A stretch of 64,000 bases of DNA, from positions 372,001 to 436,000 of the forward strand of contig JPHH03000011.1 in assembly GCA_000750105.3 (NCBI GenBank). Reading direction: 5' to 3'. Under the pieces are notes generated by a model, which did no database searches, was not told the origin of the DNA, and was given only the letters and a program-made list of their open reading frames with translations. The DNA is from Tolypocladium sp. Sup5 PDA-1. Its lineage: Eukaryota > Ascomycota > Sordariomycetes > Hypocreales > Ophiocordycipitaceae. The position numbers and the translations under genes are program-made. The first letter of the stretch is position 1; the number at the start of each line of letters is the position of its first letter. This document shows positions 45,196-55,323 of the stretch, in pieces.

Positions 45196-46738
45196 ATGTC
45201 GTGGAAGTCGTCGGACAGGTTGATGGCCACCATCAGGCACTATGCCAAGTTTCCCGCTACGGGCGTGAGCTTGCGGCAGATGGTGCAGTTTGGCGACAAG
45301 CCCTCGACTGGTACGTTTGCACCTCCGCCGCAACAATTGATGCGCCGCCGATTCCTCTTGTGCTGACGCCTTCGCCTGTGCAGGTACTCTCTTCCGCGCC
45401 TCGCAGTTCTTGGCCGAGGAGCTCCCCATCCGCCTGGCGCATCGCGTCCAGGAGCTCGACGACCTACCCGACGGCCTCAATGACATGCCCTCTGTCACAA
45501 AGGTCAAGGACTGGTACGCGCAGTCGTTCGAGGTACACCCGCCCACCACCCAATGCCGTTGAACCCCATGTCCACCTATACGGACTGACATCTCCTGCTC
45601 CCTACGTACAGGAAATCACACAGCTACCTCGGCCAAATCTAAGTAGAGACGTTCGCGACCGTCTTATGAAGCCTGCCAAACACTCTGGACGCCAAATTCT
45701 TCAACAGCTGTCAGAAGCAACCCCCAACCCATCTATCGACGAGGGAGATCCCTCTGGATGGGGCGGCCTGCAAAACTCCAGCAATGGAAACGGCAAGGCC
45801 AGGTCTGTGTCAAGACGCTACTTCGCCACCGTCGACGATACCGGCGACTGGCCCCCCGAGCTGCAGATTTACAACCAAAGATTTGCGCAGACCCTCCACA
45901 AGATAAAGAGACGTCACGATGGCGTCGTCACCACCATGGCCCAGGGCATCCTGGAGTACAAGCGCCGGCGCCAGCGTATGCAAATCGACGGCACCATCCA
46001 ATCCTTCCTCGATCGATTCTACATGTCGCGTATCGGAATCCGAATGCTCATCGGGCAGCACATTGCCCTGACCGACCAGAGCCATCACCGCGACCCTACA
46101 TATGTCGGTGTCATCTGCACCAAGACTAACGTCAAGGATCTGGCCCAAGAGGCCATCGAGAACGCGCGATTCGTCTGTGAAGACCACTACGGCCTGTTTG
46201 AGGCGCCCCGGATACAGCTCGTGTGCAATCCGAATCTCGACTTCATGTATGTCCCCGGACACTTGTCACACATGCTCTTCGAGACATTGAAGAACTCTTT
46301 GCGCGCCGTCGTCGAGACACACGGCATGGATAAGCAAGAATTCCCCGTCACGAAGGTCATTGTCGCCGAGGGCAAGGAGGACATTACCATCAAGATCTCC
46401 GACGAAGGCGGTGGCATCCCCCGAAGCGCGATCCCGCTCGTGTGGACGTACATGTACACGACCGTCGACCGGACGCCAAACTTGGATCCAGACTTTGACA
46501 AGAGCGACTTCAAGGCCCCTATGGCTGGCTTCGGCTACGGGCTACCAATATCGCGGTTATATGCGAGATACTTTGGCGGTGACTTGAAGCTCATTAGCAT
46601 GGAAGGGTGAGGCCGCCGAAACTGACCCTCTACCCCTACAGAATACCGATGACTAAAACTATCTCATCATGCAGATACGGCACGGATGTATACCTCCATC
46701 TCAATCGCCTGTCCTCGTCCTCGGAACCTCTCCAATAG
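45196..46738 (+). CDS. mitochondrial pyruvate dehydrogenase (or branched-chain) kinase
   Basis: Protein kinase with a histidine-kinase fold that phosphorylates and inactivates the E1-alpha subunit of a mitochondrial 2-oxoacid dehydrogenase. Exons 45196-45310, 45384-45532, 45612-46606 and 46675-46738 encode 440 aa. The N-terminal helical-bundle domain has HYAKFPATGVSLRQMVQFG and RASQFLAEELPIRLAHRVQE. The catalytic part has LSHMLFETLKNSLRAVVETH (N box), ISDEGGGIP (G1), and AGFGYGLPISRLYARYFGGD (G2 and following), and ends with the short exon 4 carrying YGTDVYLHLNRLSSSSEPLQ, which is the PDK C-terminal signature. An insertion of about 50 Ser/Gly/Asn-rich residues near 120-160 is usual in filamentous fungi. 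Pyruvate rather than branched-chain specificity is likely but not proven. Confidence 0.93.
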
Positions 46739-47790
46739 CAATTACACACCGCCGGGTCCACATCCCCATCCCTGATCCTACGCAAACGCCTCAAGCTCCA
46801 TCGGGAGGTGACGGAGCGGAGACAGGTTGGCGACGCCGAGGCGGTGGTGAATGCGCCCCCCAACCAGCTCTTTGACAAGAAAGAGGACCGCGAGCTGTGA
46901 AAATATAGGGGCAAGTAACTTTTATAGCATATATGCGGTTGATATGCGACTTATGCGACGCAGAGGGGAATACAGGCTTCGCTGAATAACTGATATCATG
47001 GCGGACGACTGGGCGAGAGGCATCCTGGCAATAACCTCGGGTGTTGCGTGCAACGCCCAGAAGGAATGAGTTTTGTGAATGGTGGTGTGTCAAGAACTCT
47101 TTGAGAAGGTAGCGGGTTATATTAGCCTTTGTGATGGCGAGGCGTCCGTCCTGGCTCCTCAATTGTAGGAGAGGCACCAAGAGAGAGACACCACAAGAGA
47201 GGCACCACCGGAGAGGCATCGCCAAAGGCACCACCAGAGAGGCATCACCAAAGGCACCACCAGAGAGACACTACCAGAGAAACACCACCGGAGAGAGGCC
47301 ATGAGGGAGAGAGACATGGAGACACGAAGAAGGTTGTGGTCTGCCAATTACTGTACAAGACGATGAAGTGATTTGTGGACAGATGGCATCGGCATGAGAG
47401 GAGAGATATACCGCCTTTGCCTTGTCCTCCACGAACCGCGCGGAGGGGGCGCAGGAAGTGAGAAGGTAAAAACTCACATATTACAAACCTCTGCTAGCGA
47501 TTCACGAGACGGAGATTTGTGGAAATCAAGTGCTTTTATTGAGCCCTGGCTGCAAGCCCTTCGCTAATCGCCATCATCAACCCCCGTTCTGTCTGCTCTG
47601 TTCCCTCCTTACACTGCCACTTCTTCCCTAAGCTCCAGGCGTGATACTGCCCCTGACGATTCGCAAAGCCCCGTTCATAATCGTAGAGTGTCACTAAAGA
47701 CACCTGCAAGTCCATCACCTGGTGTATTGCTCAAGCCTTTCTCAAGCGTTCACCACCACGGCATACCACCGCCCTCATCCACAGATCTCC
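46739..47790. other. intergenic region between convergent genes with a minisatellite
   Basis: 1.05 kb without a recognised gene. It carries the minisatellite at 47169-47298. Open frames across it come from the repeat and are not taken as genes. Confidence 0.6.
47169..47298. repeat. minisatellite of about 14-base units (GAGAGGCACCACC type)
   Basis: About nine variant copies of a GAGAGGCACCACCR unit stand in tandem; a longer 26-base version with an AAAGGCACCACCA extension occurs twice in a row in the middle. Units differ by single bases, which suggests an old, diverging array. The translated product is a meaningless Ser/Val/Trp/Cys repeat. Confidence 0.85.
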
Positions 47791-49307
47791 TCAGAAATCC
47801 GAGTCCTCGGATTGGCAGTACTGCATCCGCCGCTGCCGGTCGACGTCCGGGTCTACGTGGCGCGCCGACACGTGCGCGAACGGCTCTGGCTTGCGAAGCT
47901 CAGCGGCAGACAGACGGGGTGCCTTACCCCAATTATCCCTACCTCGAGGCTTCTTGGCCCATTTGGTCTTCGGGTGGCTTGTTTGCCACTGGGTTGCGGC
48001 GTTGGAATCGGTGGACTCCGCCGCGCTTTCCGAGTCCTCGTCTGCGCTTGACGGAACGGTTGGGGCCTTGACACCTTTGTAGTGTTTGCCGTCCGGCCCC
48101 CAAGCGTTGAATGAGACCTTTCTATTCTCTTGCTCCAGCTCCCGAGCCTCCCGCAGTGTAGTTGCGGTTGACACGCTGCCAGGCCCACGGCCCTGCCCAG
48201 CGGCACCAGGATGCGCCGCCGAGACTCGGCTGCGCAGGTGTGGCGGAATAGAGGCCACGCTGTAAGCTACCGACTCCGAGCCAGAGACGTTGGGAGCGCG
48301 CAGTCCTCCGAAGCCTCTCATGGAGCTCGTCTCAGAGTAGGTTGAGATCGATTCCAGCGGCTCGTTTCCTCGTAAGTGCGGCGGCAAAGACGCAACCGAG
48401 GCAGTGACGCTCTGTCGACCAATCTGGGAGGTACTGCCAGATACGGCGCCGCTGGAAGTTCCACGGATGAGCGCAGCAATGTGTTCTGCGGCGGAACCGG
48501 AATGACTAGACGACCTATCCTCGGCCTGTTTAAGAACCTCGTGATCTGCGAGGCCCAGGGACGAGAGCTCCGTAATAGGAGCCTTGGAAAATGTTAGCAA
48601 CAGCGGCTGTAGTTTTGGCGGAATGTATATACCTGGGGCATGTCGTTGCCTGGGAAGAAGTCGGTGCTTTCAACGTAGCTCTGCTGCCACACTTCGAGGT
48701 TGTCCTCCTCGATGGACAGGTGGCCTGTTGCCAGGGGTGCCGGATTCACTTCTGGCTCTTGAGTCTCGCCCCAAGCTATGCATCTCATGCAAACCTGCGC
48801 GGGTTGTTAATCAAGACTCCTGTCGCCCTGGTGTGAGACATCCGAAATACTCACGTTCTCGCCATGCTTCTTGGCGTTCTTGCTGAATTCCTCGCCGGAC
48901 TTGATCAGGTCACAAACATCGCAGCGGAGTTCGATACGGGTGATGGCAGAATGGTCGCGACAGGCCATGCCGGAGTTGGCTGCATCAATGCGGCCGCGGG
49001 CGGCAAGCTGCCGCTGGATCAACTTTTGCTGGCTGCTAGAGAAGGAGTCCAACGGCTTCCATTCGCCGCCAACTTTGCATCGGAACCTGCGATCTGTGAG
49101 AAGTTGATGGTGCCAGAAGCTTGCATCGGAGCCTACCTGAAAGGAACCGCCGGGTTTCTTGCGCTGCGTGATGTCAGTAGTGTATTCACTGTCGAACCTG
49201 CTGCTCTTTGGGCAAGGAACGATGGCAGAATGGAAAGACGCGGGGATGTCAAGGTCATGTTTGACTCACAGGCTAAGGTTGGAGCTGGATTTCTTGCTGT
49301 CCGCCAT
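47791..49307 (-). CDS. Stc1-domain zinc-finger protein (RNAi-heterochromatin adaptor type)
   Basis: Fission yeast Stc1 connects the RNAi complex RITS with the Clr4 methyltransferase complex; filamentous fungi have related proteins of mostly unknown role. Five exons on the minus strand: 49270-49307, 49137-49163 (27 bases), 48855-49086, 48633-48794 and 47791-48582 (416 aa). The domain covers residues 23-104 with Cys25, Cys64, His67, Cys77, Cys80, Cys101 and Cys104 as possible zinc ligands, in FRCKVGGEWKPLDSFSSSQQ and LRCDVCDLIKSGEEFSKN and CMRCIAWGETQEPEV. The following GHLSIEEDNLEVWQ is also typical. The rest is Ser-rich and disordered with two copies of ASxPPHLR (VASLPPHLRG and VASIPPHLRS). 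The first two exons are the least certain; exon 5 uses an AAG acceptor. Confidence 0.85.
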
Positions 49308-50697
49308 TTTGAGGCTCTTCGGAGGGAGACCCAAGGAACACACGAAAGAGTGGTGTTTGGACTGCGTAGGGGATTCCTAGAACAAGCCTTGGAGAGCAAC
49401 CAGCGCTGCCAGTCACAGATGGCAGTAAATAGTTGAAGGATCAAAACAAATAAACGCCCAAACTGGACTGGATGGCGAGTTAAGATTGATCAGAAGAACG
49501 CCAAGGCGCGGTTGGGGAAGAGAGTTTGCCGGGTTTTGCGTTTGCCTGTGCAGGACTCGAGAGGGCTGGAAGAGGTGACGATGAAAGGAAGAGAGAGGAG
49601 AGAGTGAGAGAAGAGAACGAGAGGACGAAGAAGAGGAGAAAAGAGGAGAGGCGCTTAATGGGCGAAATTCATCCGATGTGCGGCGGTGCGTGCCTTTGCA
49701 GGAGCTGGGTCACTTGCGCCTTCCACGTTGAAAAGGGGAGGGCAACAGGCGGCCTAAGGCAGAGTCGCTGGTAGTCGTCGATGGGCAAGTCTCCAGGGGC
49801 CTGAGGATAAAGAGTGAAGCTGAAAGGTGCGAGCGGGAGAGGAGGGAAGCTGGAGGAGGGAAGTTAGGAGAAGTAGATGAATCTGAGTTGATGCTCTCGT
49901 CGAGAGCCGCGGTGAGTTTCCCACAATGATTCACAGCCGGACCGTATTCTAGCCACTTGCCGCCTCGGAACACTTTGAAGCTGGGAGGGGCCGAGGCAAC
50001 TGAGCACCTTTTTGTCTCTTGGAGCACGGAGGATTTGGAGCGGCGGCACGAGGATGGAGTCTTATCGTGTAGGCAGCCACCAGAGCAAACAGAGATGCAC
50101 GGGGAGGGAGTTTGTTCGCATTTGCAATCGAAGGGACTAGATACTCGTCTGATGGTCGCAATGGAGACAGCCAATGACTTCTATGTTTGCTGACAATGGC
50201 TTTTGTCTCTATGGGTGCGTTCAGCTGCAGTCATTTCGCCAACCGGCCGCTATTGCGAACTCGCGCACTCCCACATAGAGAGTGTGTGGATAAATAGACC
50301 CTTGATGGAACGGGGAGCATTTAGGTTGGAGAATCCCGTAATTCAGTTTTTTGCTCTTAGTTTATACAAGCAGAGGCGGTTTGTGTTGACAATCACAATG
50401 TGTTGACTTCACTTCGTCCAAGCCCAGCCTGTTACACCACTTGGTCCCATGTTTCGAAACGGTAGAGGAAGCCAGCTGCGTTGACATCAGAGTCTCGCTC
50501 TAACCACGGATGATTTCAGACTCCGGAATCGCTGCACGACGACTTGCCGAGCCGTAGGTCGACCTTTGCTACGGAATGGGACTCGATCCGCAACGCGCTG
50601 CAGCCAAAGAGCTTGGACGACCGAGACGAGGCGAGGGCAACTGCGATAAGAGGAGACCGGGCATCCATTACTCAATGGGCACAGGTGATGGAGACCT

Positions 50698-50732
50698 TGA
50701 GTTGGTGAGTCGGTGAGTTGGTGAGTCGGTGA
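50698..50732. repeat. two tandem copies of TGAGTTGGTGAGTCGG
   Basis: Two perfect 16-base copies, each itself built from two similar 8-base halves (TGAGTTGG and TGAGTCGG), followed by the first three bases of a third. Confidence 0.9.
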
Positions 50733-53700
50733 CAACGTGCTGCGGCACGGTGAGACAGGTGGAGGCGCTACCTTCGTGCTCCGAACGTTGGCTTCTGGAG
50801 GCTAGCTTGAAGAAACAAGACGAACAACGCAAGAGGCGGAAAGGAAAGCAACGACCAGTGAAACATAATGATGATTCATTCCGCTCTGACGCGCATAACC
50901 CCAGCCTCCCGACACTCTGGTCTCCCAGAGACTCGGGCCAACCCAAGGGTCCTGGACTCTGGAGAGACACCACCGGCCTGTGTTGACCTTGAAAATCTGT
51001 GGGGAGCTACGTATATCCACCGGCAAGACCCTTGACTCCACATCAGGCCCCAGGCCCGTCGCCGTCAGTGCTGAGCAAGCGGTCTGGTGAGCCGGGGGGT
51101 TGGGTCTTCGTCAAGGCGGACACGAGGGGCCGCGATTGATTATGCAGCGTCATGGCGCGACACTACCACAGCGGGGCAAACGAACGGTATGAAGACGCTG
51201 GCTTGGCTGCTGAGAGCGTTTCGCAAGAATGAAGCACTTTTTGCTGGGTCTGCTCTCGTGGGCGTCACCGTCGGTGAGGTGAGTACGAGTAGTCCAGTCT
51301 GGTGGTTGGGCGTTAGCCGCGTCGCTAGCGGAGGCCATTCCAACGGCCCCAATGTAAGGGGAGCATCCGACAGGCTGCTCAGGCGGGGGCCACCGTCAAA
51401 GGACCAGCCCGGGAGCTTGGAGCTGGACAGCGGGAGTACGTACTTCGTACCGACGACCTGGATCATTGGTCGTTGGTGATGTATCAACATGGAGCGCCGT
51501 CACGAACCGGAGTCTTTGGGGACGTCGATGCGGATACGCAGTGCGGCGTCACTATCATCTGCTACCCGTCCCTACGTCTCAGGTTGAAGGACGTTCAGCA
51601 AGCAGAAGACAGCAAAGACACGTCACCATCTTGCGAAAGAAGCACCTCCGTGCTGCACCACGGATGCCAGGGACGGAATGCAATAAATGCTGTACACCCA
51701 CGTGCAGAGCGACGAGCCAGGCGCGCAACACCTTGCCAGATCAATCCTTGCGTTCTCGAGCCTCTGGTTGTTTCGTCCACCATCGCAATACGGGACACTT
51801 GTTTTGCAACGGCCCCAGCACTGCATGACGTGCCGGACGGAGCTTATACCGGAGTTGGCTGCCGCGTTTCATGATCAGGCTTCATGTCGTTGGCCGTAGG
51901 AGACTGCGGGCGTTCAGCATGCCGCACCATCATGTTGCCCAGCAAGGCACAGCAAGGGCAACGAGGAAACGAGAGGAAAGCAGGGAGGCGAAAGAGAGCC
52001 TAGGAGGCGTTGCATGGTTCGCTGAAGGATGCTACGGCAGTCTTTGAGGCTGGCGGCTAACACGCCGCGCTGGGTCAGGGACGATGACTAGCCAGTGACC
52101 AGACCAACAACACGTCCAGGAGCTCAATGCACTCCAGACTGTGATCTGTCAGCGATCAGAGGTGACAGATGATGCCCCGGCCAAGCCTTGATTGACCAAC
52201 GAAACGGCTGGGCAGCGCATGGCCGAGCTGTGTCTGTCAGTGCGTCTTGAGACAAGCCGCCACTCTCAGCGCGCCACCATCAAATGCACAAAGGAAGCGC
52301 GCTTCTCCCGACCGGCGGCCCTCGCCGCCCACGTCCGTCCCCGAAATGGAATCCACCTCTGACGATGTACTCGTACTTTTTAAAGGACCCGTCCTTGGAA
52401 TCCAGGACCTTCTGGAAATCCCACCAGGCCGGCGCAGGAAACAGCTCCGGCCCAGCTTTGCGGGTCGGCCAGTCATTCATGCGCCGCCTGGCCACGCGGA
52501 CGCACCCAGCGCCCATCATGGCATTTGTGTCGCGTTGTCGCGCGTCAGCGCTGCTGGCAGGGTCGGGGTACTTGGCCCGCCGTACCGGGTACTTTGTCCG
52601 CGGCAGAGAAGTGCCCGGTTCCGAGGCGCTGGAGACCCGCTGCGTGGTACCTGCGCATCCCTGCCCGGACTGGGAATGAAGGCCAGGGGGCCAAGCGGCC
52701 CAGCCACACGCCATGACACTCACTCCGCACGCGCGATTCGTTACGAGGCACTCAGGCACTCGCCTCAGGCACCCGGCTGGCAGGTACTGGGGACATGGAA
52801 GTGTGAGTGAGCGTGACAAACGGAACGGCAGCGGCGCGAGCTCGCTGCGAAGGTGCCCGCACGCACAACGACGCGCATCTAGTTGCCTCTCAGCGCCTGG
52901 AGTGATGTGATGACTCGCGAGCGATGGAAGCCCAGCCAGCCGTTGTTGCTGGTTTCAACCCGTCCAACGTCCGTATTGATTGCGGGAGTGACGGCTGCAA
53001 CCACGAGGATTCAACAACGGCCGCCGGAAATGGCTGTCCTGACAGGGCTAGCCGCACCGCCAATTTCCACGAGTTTAATGCGTCCCGCGATGGGATACGG
53101 ACAGAAGAGAAGAAGCCTGGCCCGGAGCTGCTCCCACGATGGATAAAGGACCCTGGAGAGAGACGCCGTTCTGAGCCCTGAGGCCCTCTTTTCATTCTCG
53201 GTTTTCCCACCTACCCGTTCTTCATGTTCCATCGCCGGTGGCGCCGTGTCATTCGGATCCCTCTTCTGGTGGTCGCGCGCGGTACCGAGTACTTGGTACA
53301 TTGGGCACGGAATCCATCCCATCATCGGGCTGAGCGCAGAGGATGGCTGTCTTGCTTGACTCTGGGCACCCGACGAATCCGGCGAGGCTGGCTCGTCCGT
53401 CATGTGATGCCCGCGCAGCAGCCCGCGCGCTCTACTGGCCAGCACGTGCAGTGTGCCCTGTGCGTGCTGCCCGTGCTGCCCGCGCTGCCCGTGCTTTGCT
53501 GGCACCTGTCCGCCGCATCTCGCATGGCGCTTCGTCCCGTTCTGGCAACGCGATGCTCGTTTCTGGCGTGACGAGCCGGAGAATGGACGAATGGAGTCAC
53601 GGTCGTGTGGTTGCTGCAGCAGCAAATCGCGGTCCCTTCGGGACGCCGTACACGGCGTGAAGAGTCTGCAAATCAATCAATCAATCCACCGCGGTCGCGT

Positions 53701-55128
53701 TCATTTGACATCATGCCACGGCTAATGACGCTGCTCCCCCGCCCGCTCTCCCGCCCGGACGGCCGCTTCCTTTCGAGGGGCAAAAGGCACCAGAAGCAAA
53801 TTTCTTTGCCTCGGGGCCAGCACCCCTTGTCCGCCACGCAAATTGCCCAATTTGAATGGTGACAAAAAGGAAGCCCACAAGGGCCTGCAGCCATTTACTG
53901 GGACCGTCGGGAGGCCCCGCTCGTGAGATTGGGCGAGTCCCCTTTTTTTAGGTGCCGTCACCGTGGTGCCTTGTGCCTTGTGAGTGGAAGTACGAAGTAG
54001 TGTAGTCCGTACCTCGTACCACTGCGCTGTGGCTGTTTGTATCTGGTACATACTTGTCTGAATCTCAAGTGCCTCGTCTCAACCTCGCCGCCACCCGACA
54101 CCTGGCCGCCCGTAGCAGTGGAGGCTGCTGCTGGGGCCCAAAACTCCCGCCCCCGAACCATCCCCCCAGTTGCTGCTTGTGTCTGTCTCCTCCCATCTCA
54201 TGCTAACGACGGCCCCCCCGGCTGTCGAATCCACCACAGAAACACAGCCGTTGTTTCTCCTACCCTCTGTGTGTCTGGTGCTGCCACTGAGGGATCGGCT
54301 GTTGTACTTGTAACCAACGGTTGCGAGCGCGGGCACGGGCCGTGGTGACTTCCACTTCGACCCCTTGTTGCCGCTGGGCCCTGTTTCTCACGTCGTTCAT
54401 TCTTTGGCTCATCTGCGACACACGCGCTCCCCAGCAAAAAGCACCACCAGCTTGACCAGCACCGGAAGCACCACCAGCTCCTCCGTCGACTGGACTCCTT
54501 GGGCATTCCCCACGGCCCCGGCCGACCCTGCAACCGCTGCTCCCTCCCGCTCCCTCCCTCTCTCGCTGGCTCGCTCGCTTCCTCATTCTCCCCCCCCCCC
54601 AATCCCAGTCCTTCTCTCACAAACCTCACCTGGGTCTCACCTCTTTCTTTTTCTGCACCTCCTTCGACCAAGCAGCGCTCGCGACAATCGTTTATTCTCT
54701 GCTCTGCAGCCAGCCGCCCTAGCCTGAGGTTATTCGTCGGCAGTTGAGAGCGCCCGTCGTCGGATCCGTCTGCTCTGCAACCAAGCGCTGCCGCCTCCAG
54801 TCCACAAAGCTTTAGCGGCCTAGGGATCCTTCCGCGATCAGCGGGCTCGAGCTACCACCCACCCCCCTGGTCGCTGGACAAGAGCTCCCTCTCTCTCTTC
54901 TCTCCTTTTTTTTCCAACAATATCAACGCTATCCACTCTTCATCAATCACGCTCACTTCAGTCACTCCTTTTCCTGTCTGCTGCTGCCGTTCTGCTGCCT
55001 CTGTAATCTCGACTTCGACCTCTCTCGACGCTCTGCTCATCATCAGCGACGCTGTGCCACTCTCGTTTCACCCATCCAAATCCTCACTGTGCAGTCTCGA
55101 CGCTCTCGGCATCATCTCACCATCCTGA

Positions 55129-55140
55129 ATGCACCGATAA
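55129..55140 (+). other. three-codon uORF in the Ime2-family kinase leader
   Basis: ATG CAC CGA TAA lies 184 bases before the kinase ATG. If the transcript begins in the CT-rich region near 54400-55000, as expected, this minimal uORF would be in the leader. Confidence 0.35.
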
Positions 55141-55323
55141 CTCGCCCTCGGCTCTTCGACAGAGCTGTATTTCCGTGCCTCGATTGGGTACTGTGCGTTC
55201 CGGCTTGCGTCCTCAGCCGGAGTGGCCAAATCCTGACTTGGCTTGTCAGGGTTGCCAGCGTTCATTCACCTCGAAGAGCAGCACCGTCAGGACAGCGCAT
55301 ACTGTCACCACAACGTCGCTAAA

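Larger units (their letters stand above)
49308..55323. other. 6 kb gene-poor region upstream of the Ime2-family kinase
   Basis: This is the longest stretch without a recognised gene. Open frames up to 221 codons occur on both strands but overlap, have biased residue content and no domain. There is no AT-rich, RIP-like composition and no transposon end. A 16-base duplication lies at 50698-50729, GTAC-type motifs at 51436-51450 and 53989-54020, and from about 54360 the plus strand is a C/T-rich leader with a C11 run at 54590-54600. A short uORF sits at 55129-55140. It may contain a non-coding transcript or a large regulatory region. Confidence 0.55.

Noticed and set aside
47159..47347. Open frame of Ser/Leu/Val/Trp/Cys repeats
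   Set aside because: It is the translation of the minisatellite and not a membrane protein.
49700..50174. Minus-strand frame of 154 codons upstream of the Stc1-like gene
   Set aside because: No domain and no splice path into the Stc1-like exons; more likely promoter or leader of that gene.
52280..52819. Overlapping open frames on both strands near 52.5 kb, up to 187 codons
   Set aside because: Both strands are open because of GC-rich composition; neither has a domain or splice signals that lead to a larger gene.
53011..53676. A 221-codon minus-strand frame with repeated Gln/His/Gly
   Set aside because: Low-complexity translation of a CCCG/TGCC-rich stretch; no conserved motif.
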